From Salticus scenicus (lineage: Eukaryota > Arthropoda > Arachnida > Araneae > Salticidae), in contig OZ005661.1 of assembly GCA_963930645.1 (NCBI GenBank), positions 197,268,532 through 197,332,531 of the forward strand: DNA of 64,000 nt, written 5' to 3'. The first letter of the stretch is position 1. Each line of letters opens with the position of its first letter. The notes below the pieces were generated by a model. That model saw nothing but the letters and a program-made list of their open reading frames with translations, made no database searches and was not told the origin of the DNA. Shown here in pieces: positions 11,181 to 22,217 of this stretch. Position numbers and translations under genes: made by a program.

Positions 11181-11488
11181 AATTTGTTATAAATTTGACC
11201 TCGTGATTTTCCATTGTTTGAATTAAAATACAAAAATAGTTATATATATATAGCCAAATAACACTAATGAATCAAATGTAATTTTCACTTTCTATGGATT
11301 ATACTTATTATCAATATTTTTAATGGCATATAGAATTAATCGCTAGATTAGAATAATTAAAGTGCAAGTAAAGCACTTGATAAAAATAAATTAAGTAAAT
11401 AACATGCTAAAAATTATGGGTTTCATACGAGTTTGAATGTGTGTTGTTTAAAAGCTGTTTAAAAGAGTACTGATGTCAGTTGTTTAAA

Positions 11489-11521
<33 letters not shown>

Positions 11522-11870
11522 TTTAGGGGACAAATTTGAACTCATCCTTTCTCATAGTTACAATTAAAGTTTAAAAAGTGTTACATATATAGCCAAGTAT
11601 TACTAATGTAATTATTTTTTAATATAAATCTGAACTCCTTATTTTTCATCGTTTCAGTTAAAATAAGAATTGTAAATATAGCCAAATAACACTAATGTAT
11701 TAAAAGTAATTTTCTGCTTTTATTATTTTTTACTTCTAATCAATAGTTTTCATGACATATAGAATTAAATGCTTGATTAGAATAACTGAAGTGTAACTAA
11801 AGCACATGATAAAAGTAAATTAAGTGAATAGCATGCTAAAAATTATAAGTCTTATGCGAGTTGGATAAAA
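11181..11870. repeat. Tandem array, units of about 90 and 240 bp
   Basis: Segments 11200-11440 and 11625-11865 are about 80% identical direct repeats (ATAGCCAAATAACACTAATG, then ATAGAATTAA, then GCATGCTAAAAATTAT). A shorter related unit sits at 11520-11625 after a poly(T) tract (11491-11520). The array hosts R1 copy B. Confidence 0.75.
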
Positions 11871-12496
11871 TTACATCTTTGTTCTTGTGTATAGTGAAAC
11901 CTCTCTTAATTTCGCTTCTACTTAAGGTCCACTTCGCTTTAGAGCCAGTTTTTACCGGTCCCAAATTTTCCCAAGAGAGCTTAATATCAATTCTCCTCTT
12001 TTAAGTACTCAATATACCCATGTACGATGTTGTACCACACTTAGGGTACACATTTTATGAGATTAGCTATTCTTATTATTTTTTTCCTTAACTTGGTGGT
12101 GGTAATGGTATTCGTGTAACCAGAATCTATAACTTCTTAATGTATCTTTCCAATCTAACCAACTATTTTTTCAATCTTCCAAGGCAGTTACCAACTTTTC
12201 TCATGAAGGTCCATATAAGTTCTTTAACACAAGCCTTTCCAAGCGAGGTAGCAAGGCTCCGTTCCTCTTTTTATATTCTTGTTGCCTTGTCGCCTTCTGT
12301 CGTGTGAGTGCTCCGCTTTGGTGACCTCTGTATTTTTTTTTTCTGTTTATGCAATAAACAACGAAGGAGGTTTAATCTTTAGAAACGGGCTGTTTTGAAT
12401 CTCCACAGTGTCATCAGAGCCCCTCTCTGAAGTTTGAAATCGCTCAAAACCGCTGCATAGTGGTGAGCGGCCACCTTCCGTCTTAAAAATCTTAGA
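11871..12496. other. Unassigned stretch
   Basis: Near 11891 the sequence AGTGAAACCTCTCTTAA resembles a pogo/Tigger-type terminus, but no partner end was found. Around 12240-12430 GC rises, with an AATAAA-like motif at 12352 and ATCAGAGCCCC at 12412. No gene recognised. Confidence 0.4.
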
Positions 12497-12715
12497 ATGG
12501 TATTCGTGTTAAAACCAACTGATTACACGGGAGTCCTAGGCATGGGTGAAAAACCCACCATGGGGGTCTTTCATAAACAGTCTATCCAGTATTTACCCGA
12601 GTTTCAAAGAAAATCCCAGAAAATTTCGAATGTCTATGCCACGATCTGGGATCGAACCTGGTACCTCTTGTCTGAGAGCAAAACTTTTTGGTTATTGATC
12701 CTTTGAATTGAAGCA
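12497..12715 (-). mobile_element. tRNA-like SINE remnant
   Basis: On the minus strand GGTTCGATCCC (B-box like; plus-strand GGGATCGAACC at about 12649-12659) follows a tRNA-like segment GCTCTCAGACAAGAGGTACCA. An A box is not clear. The body has a hairpin around CCATGGTGGGTTTTTCACCC. The distal end GGTATTCGTGT also occurs at 12108. It is probably a decayed tRNA-derived SINE. Confidence 0.4.
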
Positions 12716-12881
12716 CTACTGTCCGATACGCATGCTTGTAATAAAAATTTATGCGTAATCTGAAGATGTGACTGATACGATTGGATAATTCTAAATGTGC
12801 ATATACTTGCAGATGAAGTTTAAGCTTTAAAAAAAAAATTTTTTTTGTTATATCATTACTTAAGTAATAAATATAAATGCA

Positions 12882-13068
12882 ATGGCTACTCAGCAAATAA
12901 TGTCAACTTTAAGAGGCTTAGTAAAAGTATTAAATTTAGATGAAGTTAAAATTTGGAAGCTAAAATTGGAATTAAATGCCAAGAAACTTAAGTGAAAATT
13001 TATGGATTAATAAACGCCTCTTTTACACTTAGGAACGACTCTAAGCTAAAGAATTAATTCCGGTACAT
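12882..13068. other. Unassigned AT-rich sequence with a 37-codon ORF
   Basis: An ATG at about 12884 opens a 37-codon frame (MATQQIMSTLRG...). It is too short and too AT-biased to call, and no family was recognised. Confidence 0.25.
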
Positions 13069-13081
13069 AAATAATACTCAC

Positions 13082-13318
13082 TTATACCTCTGGGGGTACC
13101 GGAACATGGGTCTAACTCGCTCTGATACGGATCAAAATTCGAGTTTGGCTGGTGCTGCCATCTTTCACCAGCTTATGGAACTAGAAGTCGTACTTCCTCC
13201 CTATGAGGCGTTCCTAATAACGGAAGACGCAACCCTCTTGCCTTAAAATAAGTCCGGTAGTTCCACTACCGGGGCTCGGAATTTCCGAGTGGCACACGAC
13301 AACAGCAACAACAACAAC
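13082..13318 (+). mobile_element. Retroposon (SINE-like) with (CAA)n tail and 13-bp TSD
   Basis: A 237-bp insert has a perfect 13-bp direct repeat AAATAATACTCAC on both sides (13069-13081 and 13319-13331) and ends in a (CAA)n tail. GC content is clearly above its surroundings. The body contains GGTAGTTCCACTACC (hairpin near 13256-13272). The TSD and A-rich simple tail are the signature of LINE-mediated retroposition. No clear A/B box pair is seen, so it could be a SINE or a 5'-truncated LINE 3' end. The intact TSD implies recent insertion. Confidence 0.8.
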
Positions 13319-13331
13319 AAATAATACTCAC

Positions 13332-14057
13332 AAAACAAAATTGTTGCTAAAATGTTTTTCAGATTAAAATAAAGCTATTACTAATAATGCCAATAAAAAC
13401 AAATGATGTATATATGGATAACTGAAATCATTTAATTAGTTTTAAAAGCCAATTTTCCGTGGCATGGTAGGTGACCCGTTTATGGATGTTTTACTGTGAA
13501 ATACTATGGTAATAGTTTGATGAAATACTAAGATAACTGCATACCAAACAAGGCATGAGACAATATACTTAGATCAACCAAGGTTGAAATTCCAATAAAT
13601 CTCATACTGTATAATGTCGTTAATTAACGGAATTATTAACTAAGCAGATTAGACCTTTTTTAGTTCATTAAAAAACACATACTGTTAGTGTGTAAGCAAA
13701 CTGTGTATAAAATATTCACGCGTATGTTTTTAAATTCTCGGATAATTTATGACATTGTGAAACATAAAGCTAAGACTCAGACTCCATTTGGAAATTTAAA
13801 AGAATTAATTTTTAATTTTAATGAAATGTGATTTTTCATACATGTATGTAGTTATACATGTACAATATTAAAATTTCATAAAGTTATTGCTGTTAATTTT
13901 CATTACATTCGCTTTAAAAACTGCTTGTTACTTTGCTGGAACAAACTAACAGAGTTTATTGACATGTTTAACCTGTACAAATAAGTAAAAATTTAATTGT
14001 TTGTGCGTTTTAGAAAAAAGATCCATTTCTAAGTTTATTTTGCAAGTTAAAAGACAA

Positions 14058-14061
<4 letters not shown>
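13332..14061. other. AT-rich, nothing recognised
   Basis: No ORF, RNA gene or inverted repeat of note was seen in this stretch. Confidence 0.5.

Positions 14062-14110
<49 letters not shown>
14062..14110. repeat. (TA)n microsatellite
   Basis: A TA run of about 48 bp. Confidence 0.95.
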
Positions 14111-14113
<3 letters not shown>

Positions 14114-14523
14114 TATCCGCTTGATAGAAAAGTAAAGAATGAAAACTAAGAATAGTCAGTCAAATAATTCGCCAAAGAAACATACACAGGCCAAACAAAG
14201 TAACAGTATTTCTTAAATTGATTTAATTATTAAGTTTATTATTAGTACTAACTTTAATTTATTAGACAACTATACTGTTGAAAATTGAAATAGGACCGTG
14301 TAATTAGGTTCTTAAGAAAAGAAGGTTGACTCTAAGATAATATTCTAAGGTGAAAAAAGAGAACTATGTAATGAAATGAACCTACTAATTTTGAGTTGAG
14401 CAAAAGAATTTCGGCAAAGTAGAACAAGACTGAATTTTGGCTTAAAAGCTCAAAATGCTATAATACGTTTTCAAGTGCTATCCTCATAGCATTGAACAAT
14501 ATATATATATAGATAGATAGATA

Positions 14524-15032
14524 CCCCGTGGCAGAAACACGGCGACACGGCGACAAAGCCGCAGAAAGAGAAATGCTCTTGCAGAAAGATTTTACTTAAG
14601 TCAAATAAATTTTGACATTGTGTTTAAAAAAAGAGAGAGAGAGAAAGAAAGAAACTCAAAGAATGATTTATAAACTGTTCTGCAGAACAAATTTTCGTTT
14701 CTGCAGATACGATCGCCTCAATCCTGAATAAGGAGAGAAGATAAAGCGGTTGTAACTCACTTGGGCTAGCTTTGATACGGCATGCATAGCGATTCGTGAT
14801 GCGGTGATATGATTCGGTGTATCGACACTTTTCACTGGTAACCTCTTCACATCGGAACTTCATTTTCGTGTCTCGAAACTTTGTTTTCGTGCCGTGCCTG
14901 CTACTCGTGTAGTGTGTATTTATTGTATTGCAAAAAAATGTTTTCTCGAAAGAATGTGGCTTTGCGACCATTTTCCGAATTTCATATTTCATGCATTTTC
15001 AGATTCTTGCATAACAAAATAGCTGCATCCAG

Positions 15033-15072
<40 letters not shown>

Positions 15073-16821
15073 GTGCGTGATTGCTGCTGTACCGATTTTC
15101 ATACATTTTCTGATTTACGCACGACAAATTAGTTTTATCTAGTGATTTTTTTTTTCTTTAATGTATGAGAGGCGTGCAGTAAATATTTAAAAGCTGCATT
15201 AATTTTAATGTTTGGTTCAAACTATGCATTACATTTCACAAATATATACAGAAATAAGAGTATGGGGAAATTTGTAACGTCTGTAGTTATACGCAAAATA
15301 AAAAATGAAGCTGAATGCTTACCTTGCTTCAAAAAATAGAAAATTAAGAAATTAATCTTAATTTTTAAATACTTTGATTTTTAGAATTTTATATGTAGTA
15401 AAAGATCTTAGCAATAAATATTAATGGGGATCTTAAGTTATAAAACTGGTAACTTTTCTAATTTTTTTCTTTAGTAATCATTAATTATTTTAATTGTGAT
15501 TAAAATTCTTAGCTTTAAATTTTGTTGTTTAAGCATATGAAGTCGTTAAAAAATATATTAATTTATTTTACAAAAATACTCTTATCATTAGTTTCTACAG
15601 CTTGTTCATTTCATTTTTTAAACATTTGAATTTTTAAAAAATATTTATATTTTTAATTGAAATATTGCAAAATAAATAGTTATTTTGAATAAAAATCAAA
15701 ATCAAAGTTTTTGTTGAATATCTTTTTTTTTTTTTTTTTTTTTTTTTGTAAGCAAAGGGAATTTTATCTAATAGTAGTTGTTTTGAATAAATACTAATTA
15801 AAAAGCAAATGCTTTTATTTATTTATTTTTATTTACTTATTCGTATAGATATCAATATCAAAAATTATTTTTAATTGATTTCTATTTATTTCATTCATCT
15901 GTAATCATTATTTTCTATTATAGATTTTATACATGAAATTTGTTACATTTCAAATTTCAACATTTCCTTAAAAATTAAATATTTCTCTTGCCTCAATCTT
16001 TATGAAAATATTTTGACTATGGTTTGTCTATAATTGTGTTACTTAGATCTTGCATTCTGTTTTACGTTATGTATTTAAATGATGGTATAATTATACATTC
16101 TGAATTCTTTAATGTCAAATAATATTTTTTAGATTTCAAATACACATCTTTATGCTTTTTGTATAGGATAATATAAAAAAAAAATGAATCTTCTGTATTA
16201 GAATGTTATCTTGCATCTTTCTAATAATCTCAAAAATATAAATGTTGTAAATTATTTATATTTCATTATAATATTCAGTATTCTATATTAATTTTTACTT
16301 TTAATTTTGAGTTCTGTATTAGGTTTTATGTTGTTTGGTTTGCACCTTATGAAATAAGTGCATTAGTGTATTTAAATATACATATTCAATATAAAAAAAG
16401 TAATGAAAGTTTAAAAGTATTTGTAACATTTGTTTAATTTAGACATTTCAGGATTTAAATGCCTTAAAAAAATTAGTAGATTATTTTTTATGTGTTACTG
16501 CATTTTATGTTCTGAATTCATTGAATATTTTATAAACAATATTGTATATTAATGTGAACAAAAAATCTGAAGCAATTAAACAATTTATTCTCACCTTCCT
16601 TAAAAAGAAAAAAAAAAGAGTGTTTTCTTGCAATAGTGCAGATATATGCATTTGTGCCTAGTTAAAATATAAATACATTGTTTATACTGAATATTATTTA
16701 CTATTTAAAAATAATGTATTTTGAATTCGCAAATGTTAACTTCACAAACTATTCCTGCAGAAAGATTTTGGTGTTGATGAAGCTTGTCGCAGAAAGCATA
16801 TAATAAATTTCTGCCACAGGG
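14524..16821. mobile_element. TIR element, TA-flanked, 2.3 kb
   Basis: The left end CCCCGTGGCAGAAA (14524) pairs with the right end TTTCTGCCACAGGG (16821), with TA on each side (14522-14523 and 16822-16823). Next to the ends, GCAGAAAGATTTT occurs inside both sides (14581 and 16758). TA target and size suggest Tc1/mariner-type. No transposase was recognised; the inside is mostly very AT-rich. A GC-richer part (about 14680-15030) with a 60-codon ORF at 14881 is followed by a diverged tandem duplicate of its last 60 bp (15095-15150). Because it is flanked by TA microsatellites the TSD itself is weak evidence. Confidence 0.6.
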
Positions 16822-16853
<32 letters not shown>

Positions 16854-17137
16854 CAGTGCTGGTTAAAATTATAAGGATAAGAGAAATTTCGCCAAATTTT
16901 GGCTACAGTCGGCCGGAAAATAATGCAAATTTTATGGCTGGAAACCAATGATAAATGAAGCATTTTTATTAATTATTATTAAAATATATGTGAAATTCAT
17001 ATTCATAAAATGTACATTAGATTTAGACAGCCATGTAAAATGAACAACATTATAAGGAGGACTGTATTTGTGCGTTCTAAAAACCACAATTCGCATGTTT
17101 CTTCCTCTGCAAACGACACTCCCAGACGATAAGAATC

Positions 17138-17440
17138 CACGCTTTTATTGAAATGTGAACTAATAAAAACGTGTTAAAAAGTCTAGAAATTACGTAATAT
17201 TAACTAAATAAATAACATAATGAAGGAATGAGAAATAAATAATTTAAAATTAAACAAAAATCCTTTTTAAAAATTCTCCCCTGACTGGGCTCGAACGTTA
17301 GACCTTTAGTTTCGTAGCCCGGAGTTTTACCTCACAGCCACGGCGCCCACGTACGGAAAGTCTTTTTTTACAATATATATTTTTTCTTTGCTCCCAGAGT
17401 AGTTACAAACATACATACAGGTGAAGCTAATAAAAGCGTG
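17138..17440 (-). mobile_element. Small TIR element carrying a tRNA-like core, copy 1
   Basis: The ends are inverted (CACGCTTTTATT and AATAAAAGCGTG, 12 bp). On the minus strand the core reads TGGCTGTGAGGT (A-box like), then CCGGGCT, then ACGTTCGAGCCC (B-box like), spaced as in a tRNA (about 17284-17345). A second copy lies at 36850. It may be a MITE that captured a tRNA-derived SINE, or a SINE flanked by inverted arms. Confidence 0.6.
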
Positions 17441-17441
17441 T

Positions 17442-17906
17442 TAAAAATAAACATCGACGAAATTTAAACGGGAATTAAACTTACGATGTAGTGCTCTAAC
17501 TCTTCGACGTATCTTTTACAAAGAGAAAAAACGGTTCGCTATGTAAAACGTATGTCAGGGACCGTCTCTTACGTAATTTCATAAGAAACTGAGGGTGGAG
17601 TTTGCCAAAAAAATGCATTACTATATTTAAAAAAAAAAGGGGGGGGGGGGGATGATGTTATCTTTTCTGAAGAGAAAAAGTTTAATTCGGATAGACTAGA
17701 TGATTTTCGCTATTTATGGTATTATATTCGTAAAGAAGAATATTTTTTTTCTCAAAGCGTACATTTGGAAGGTACTCAGTAATTATCTGGGGAGGTTTCG
17801 AAACTGATGAGAATTTGTTTTTTTTTTTTTTTTCCTGTTTGTAAAATGCGTCAAACGGTTCGAGCACTACATCGTAAGTTTAATTTCCATCTATGTTTAT
17901 TTTTTG
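17442..17906. repeat. Inverted repeat pair, about 85-bp arms
   Basis: ATAAACATCGACG...AATTAAACTTACGATG at 17447-17490 and its inverted match near 17862-17904 (CATCGTAAGTTTAATTTCC). Arms are about 80% identical around a 300-bp centre with a G run and a poly(T) tract. Probably a nested foldback MITE. Confidence 0.6.
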
Positions 17907-17993
17907 AGCAATGTCACATTATTATCATTCTTTTCTCACTCACAGAAACAAAAGTTGCCCTACTTGTATGTCTTTGCCGTTTATACTTGCCGG

Positions 17994-18030
<37 letters not shown>

Positions 18031-18396
18031 ATTATAAACGACCGTTCCCTATCTATTCAGCTTTGTCGCTACTTCACGTGCAGTAAGCCTTCAACTTCTA
18101 AAAGCAAGCCCTTTCCCTTTCTCAAACTCCGAATGTTAATAGAATTTGACGTTCTCAACTGCTTACTGAGCATTTATATAGTCTAGAAATGCCGTGTCAG
18201 AGTAAAAAGTATGCAAATATTGCTTTTGAGAACACACAAATGCAGCTATCCTTATAATTTTGTCCATATGACACAGCTGTTGAAATCCAAAATACATTTT
18301 ACGAATATGAATTTCCGATGTATTTACATAAAAACTAATTAAAAATTGCTTCGCTTGGTGAGTTTTTCCTTGTCCTTATAATTCTGACCACCACCG

Positions 18397-19087
18397 CATG
18401 TATGTATATATGTATGCATATATTTTTTTGTCTGTTTCGGTCCGTTACAGTAAAAATGTTTTGGTATTATAAATAACTTTTTATGGCAATTTAAAAAAAA
18501 AAGAGAGAGAGAGAGAAAGAAAGAAAGAAAAGAAAAGAAGAAAGAAGAAGAAGAAAATACATAAATTAGGAAACATCTTTGGCGAAAAATCTATTTTATT
18601 TTTTATCATCTATTGTATCAAATTTCAATTACTTAAAGTTATGTCATTAATCAACTTTTTGTAGGTTGCCACCTTTCCTTTTGGACCTAACAAAAAAAAA
18701 AAAAAAAATTAACGAATATTTAGAAAATACTAGGTATTTAATCCATGTTGTGATTCAAAAATTTTATTTAAAATATCTTACGATGATAAATAATAATAAT
18801 AGTAATAATATTTAATAATATTATTATTAATAATAGATGTTTTAAAAAATGTATAATAATTATTTAATTTTCATCCTTATAATGATATTCTAAACAAATT
18901 CTTTCAATGGCAACTACCCCTAGAGGTGAATCTCAAAAAGTCGTCAATTGCTTATTGCATAGTGTGACGCAAAACCCTCTCAACCTCAAACACTACCTCA
19001 ACCTAATGACGTCTCCAGTAAAATTTTTGCATTTTAAATCCGGGGATCTTCAAAAATAAAGTGATAAAGTTAATATGAATAAACTAT
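18397..19087. other. AT-rich with GA-rich and (TAA)n microsatellites
   Basis: GA-rich run near 18500-18556, poly(A) at about 18691-18707, (TAA)n near 18787-18832. No gene seen. Confidence 0.6.
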
Positions 19088-19355
19088 TACTTTCTCTAAC
19101 CCATAAGGTAGAGAAAGTTAGCTCTGTGTGAGGGGGGCACAGAGCTAACTTTCATAATAAGCTATATCATAATAAGCTATATCATAATAGATACCAGAAC
19201 TAATTATCATAATAAGCTCTCCCGAAGCCTAATTTGAATTGTTTTAACATAGGTTTACATAACAATACTCGTTATCTTACCTCTTAATCTCCAACCTGTA
19301 ATTATAGTATTAAATTTCAGAGTAAGAGAAAGTCGTGTGAGTGGCACACCAGATT
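19088..19355 (+). mobile_element. R1 deletion derivative, 268 bp
   Basis: Has the R1 5' end (TACTTTCTCTAACCCATAAG) and 3' end (GTAAGAGAAAGTCGTGTGAG...CACACCAGATT) but only about 270 bp in total. The internal 1 kb present in copy B is deleted. ATAATAAGCTATATC is tandemly repeated near 19157-19190. Confidence 0.75.
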
Positions 19356-19557
19356 ATTTTTTTAATGTATTCATTAAAAGAAACTTTGACAATGTATTTA
19401 TACAGAAGTAATAGTTATAAAATTTTTCTATTTCAAAAGTAAATCTTAAAATTATAGGATTTCTTTCGATTTAATAATATGCATAAAAGGATAGGACTAT
19501 AATTTATAAATAATCATGAGCTTTTATTGAATAAAAACAGAGAATGAAATAGAAAAT

Positions 19558-20567
19558 AATCTGGTGTGTCACTCACACTACTTTGTCTCTCCCTGAAATT
19601 GAATACTATAAATACAGGTTGGAGATTAAGGGGTACGATAACGAGTACTGTTATGTAAACCTATGTTAAACAATTCAAATTAGGCTTAGGAAGAGTTTTA
19701 TATGATAATTAGTTCTGTATGAGGGGTGTTACCGCCTCCCTCAACCCCCCGTTTCATTAATGTACAAAAACCAATACCATAAATACAGGTTGGAGATTTA
19801 GGGGTAAGATAACGAGTACTGTTATGTAAACCTATGTTAAACAATTCAAATTAGGCTTTGGAAGAGTTTTATACGTTAATTAGTTCTGTGTGAGGGGGGC
19901 TACCGACCCCCTCAACCCCCCGTTTCATTAATGTATAAAAAACAAGTGATGAATATTTAGCTTAAAACATACAATATTTACCATACCTTTATGAGGAATT
20001 TATTTTAATTCCTGAACAGCTTTCCTGGAAATAGTAAAATATCATTTATAAAGCACATCCACTAACAACAGATAACTAGTGTGCTGTGGCCACCACACGA
20101 CTTTCTTCTATATTTTCCTCTACAAATTCACTCAGTAAAAAAAAAAATAATAATAATTTATTAAAATTATTATTTAAAAAAAATATCTTCCATGATAATG
20201 CAATAAATTCGTTTCATTTGGTTTAGTGCAGTCTATAGATGTTAAACTCTACTTACCTGCAATTTCCCCCATAGACGTAATGTATATGAATACTTTTGAG
20301 TGTCCCTGTACACGAACCATTTGCTTTATCTCAACGAAAAGCATACTGTAGCATCCCTATATGATATACATTTAGAATACCGAGTTTGGAATTTCTGCTA
20401 CTACTTGTTCTTGAGATATGCTGATAACAGACAGACACACAGACCATTCGCTAAAAACATGATTTCCGTATTCAGTTTACTTCAGAACGTGTAAATATAA
20501 GAAAAACTCACGTTCGAAAATTTTAACCTAAAACAATACTTTCTTCACCCTATGGGTAAGAGAAAAT
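19558..20567 (-). mobile_element. R1 copy C with duplicated 3' part
   Basis: Minus-strand R1 copy: 3' end at 19558 (AATCTGGTGTGTCACTCACA), 5' end near 20567 (GGGTAAGAGAAAATA). The 3' region from the GGTTGGAGATT motif to the G/C block is present twice (19612-19755 and 19784-19935), a local tandem duplication of about 170 bp. Near 20070-20110 it also contains a GTGGCCAC hairpin with CTAG, like the 3' end of R2 elements, so R1 and R2 are related. Confidence 0.75.
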
Positions 20568-20934
20568 AAAAAAACTTATACGAGTATAATTAGATTTTTC
20601 AAACGAACTTTAGCATTTTACTAAATATTTAAATCATATTATACTTTAAACAGAAGGGTATGTCAACACAAAGCAATGTGTTAAAAGTATCAAAATTTCA
20701 GTTTAGAAAAAAAGTTTAAAACGAGATTTTTTGTATAAATTTATCGTTTAATTAAACATACTGATTATTGTTAAAAAACAATCTATTTACTTCATTGACA
20801 AATTTACCATGCTAAATTTAAAATTGTTTCCATAACGTAGTATAGTTTTTCCCCTAGAGAATTTTAAAAACACATCAGTTTTTAAGGATCTTTAAAGGAG
20901 CAAAAAAATGTTATGTTTGTCCCGGTAAAAAAAA

Positions 20935-20968
<34 letters not shown>

Positions 20969-21308
20969 AGAAGTTTATATATTCACCTGTTTTTTTTTTT
21001 TTTTTTTAATGAATCTGATTTTATTTCGTTTTCCTAGTTTAAAATTACCTCGCAAATTTGTTTAAATATTTCACAGTATTTGCATTTAAATTGGTTTTCC
21101 TCCATACTTTTCAATTTCCATTTGTAAATTCTTAGCTATTACGTCTCGGTTGTCAAATTTTGTTCTTGGCGTAGAAAATTAAAAAAAGAAATTGTTGCAA
21201 AACAATATAAATAAAATTATACTTTTAAAACGGTTTCAAAAATATATTTTGAAACGAATTGATTTGTGTTACAACCGTACACATATTTGACAAAAAGTAA
21301 TTTTATTT

Positions 21309-21340
<32 letters not shown>

Positions 21341-21697
21341 AAAAATTAAAAAATATCTACTATACTCTAGACGACACAAAATTGTCTTTTATATTATTCT
21401 ATGGTAACATTCTTCGCCCTCTTCGTTGTTCGCGACATATATATACATTTTCAAACAAAAAGAATTACTACTTTCTTATATCACTTTAAAAATAAAACTA
21501 ATATTTCATTCAATTCGCTCTGAATCTTGCATCAGGCAACCGCTGCCAACGGCAACATCATTCCCGCCTGCACTGCATCATATCCAAGTTTCCACTGCCT
21601 ACAGCAACGTCTATCCCGTACACTTCAAAAAATATATATTTATCGGACGCTAGGTAAATCATAGTCCATCAAAATAAGATAAATAGAAAAACAAAAT
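20568..21697. other. AT-rich, nothing recognised
   Basis: Poly(A) near 20938-20967 and poly(T) near 20990-21007. The small GC-richer ORF around 21426-21650 has no recognised family and no supporting splice or promoter signals. Confidence 0.5.
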
Positions 21698-22185
21698 CGA
21701 GTAGTTTTGAAATTTTGCATACTCATAGCCAAGAGGGTCCTGAACAACATACTAAAAGTCCCCGCCCGTGGTGGGTGAGCGGGGGGCAGGGGGGACATTT
21801 AAGACGGGCACTTTTCAGTTTTTATTAAATATCTTAAAAACTGTCACATTTAGAGAAAAAAATATAATTACAAAATTAATCTACGTAAAATGTCCTACAA
21901 AAATGTGTATTACATTTTGTTTTTATGACCAATAGTTTAGAAGATATAGGGGACGAAGTAACACATTTTCTTGAAAAATTCTTTTTTGCAATAGTAAAAT
22001 CAACTAAAGTGTGTAATTAAATGGGTTCTGATCAAATGTTTTCTAATGTACAAAACAAATATATGCATAGGGAATATGTAAGGATAATACAGCATGTTTT
22101 GTATATTTTAAATAATTTTAAGGTTAGTAGGCGCAAGTGGTAGTTTAGGTAAAAATCCAGATAACGAAGACCCAAAACCAATCAA

Positions 22186-22217
<32 letters not shown>

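Larger units (their letters stand above)
16854..18396. mobile_element. Tc1-type TIR element with nested insertions, 1.5 kb
   Basis: CAGTGCTGGTTAAAATTATA at the left matches, inverted, the right end TATAATTCTGACCACCACCG. TA precedes the left end; CA (probably mutated TA) follows the right. The TIR type (CAGTGCTGG...TTATAAGG) is typical of Tc1-like elements. It holds the 303-bp TIR element at 17138-17440 and a second inverted pair (17442-17530 with 17824-17904). No transposase recognised. Confidence 0.7.

Noticed and set aside
12240..12430. Possible LTR end with a primer-binding-like ATCAGAGCCCC and an upstream AATAAA
   Set aside because: No paired LTR, no TG start, no gag or pol nearby, and the match to a tRNA 3' end is short.
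17807..18086. Plus-strand ORFs ending in Lys runs
   Set aside because: Driven by poly(T) and poly(A) tracts; the same holds for those at 5737, 5871, 9270 and 33541.
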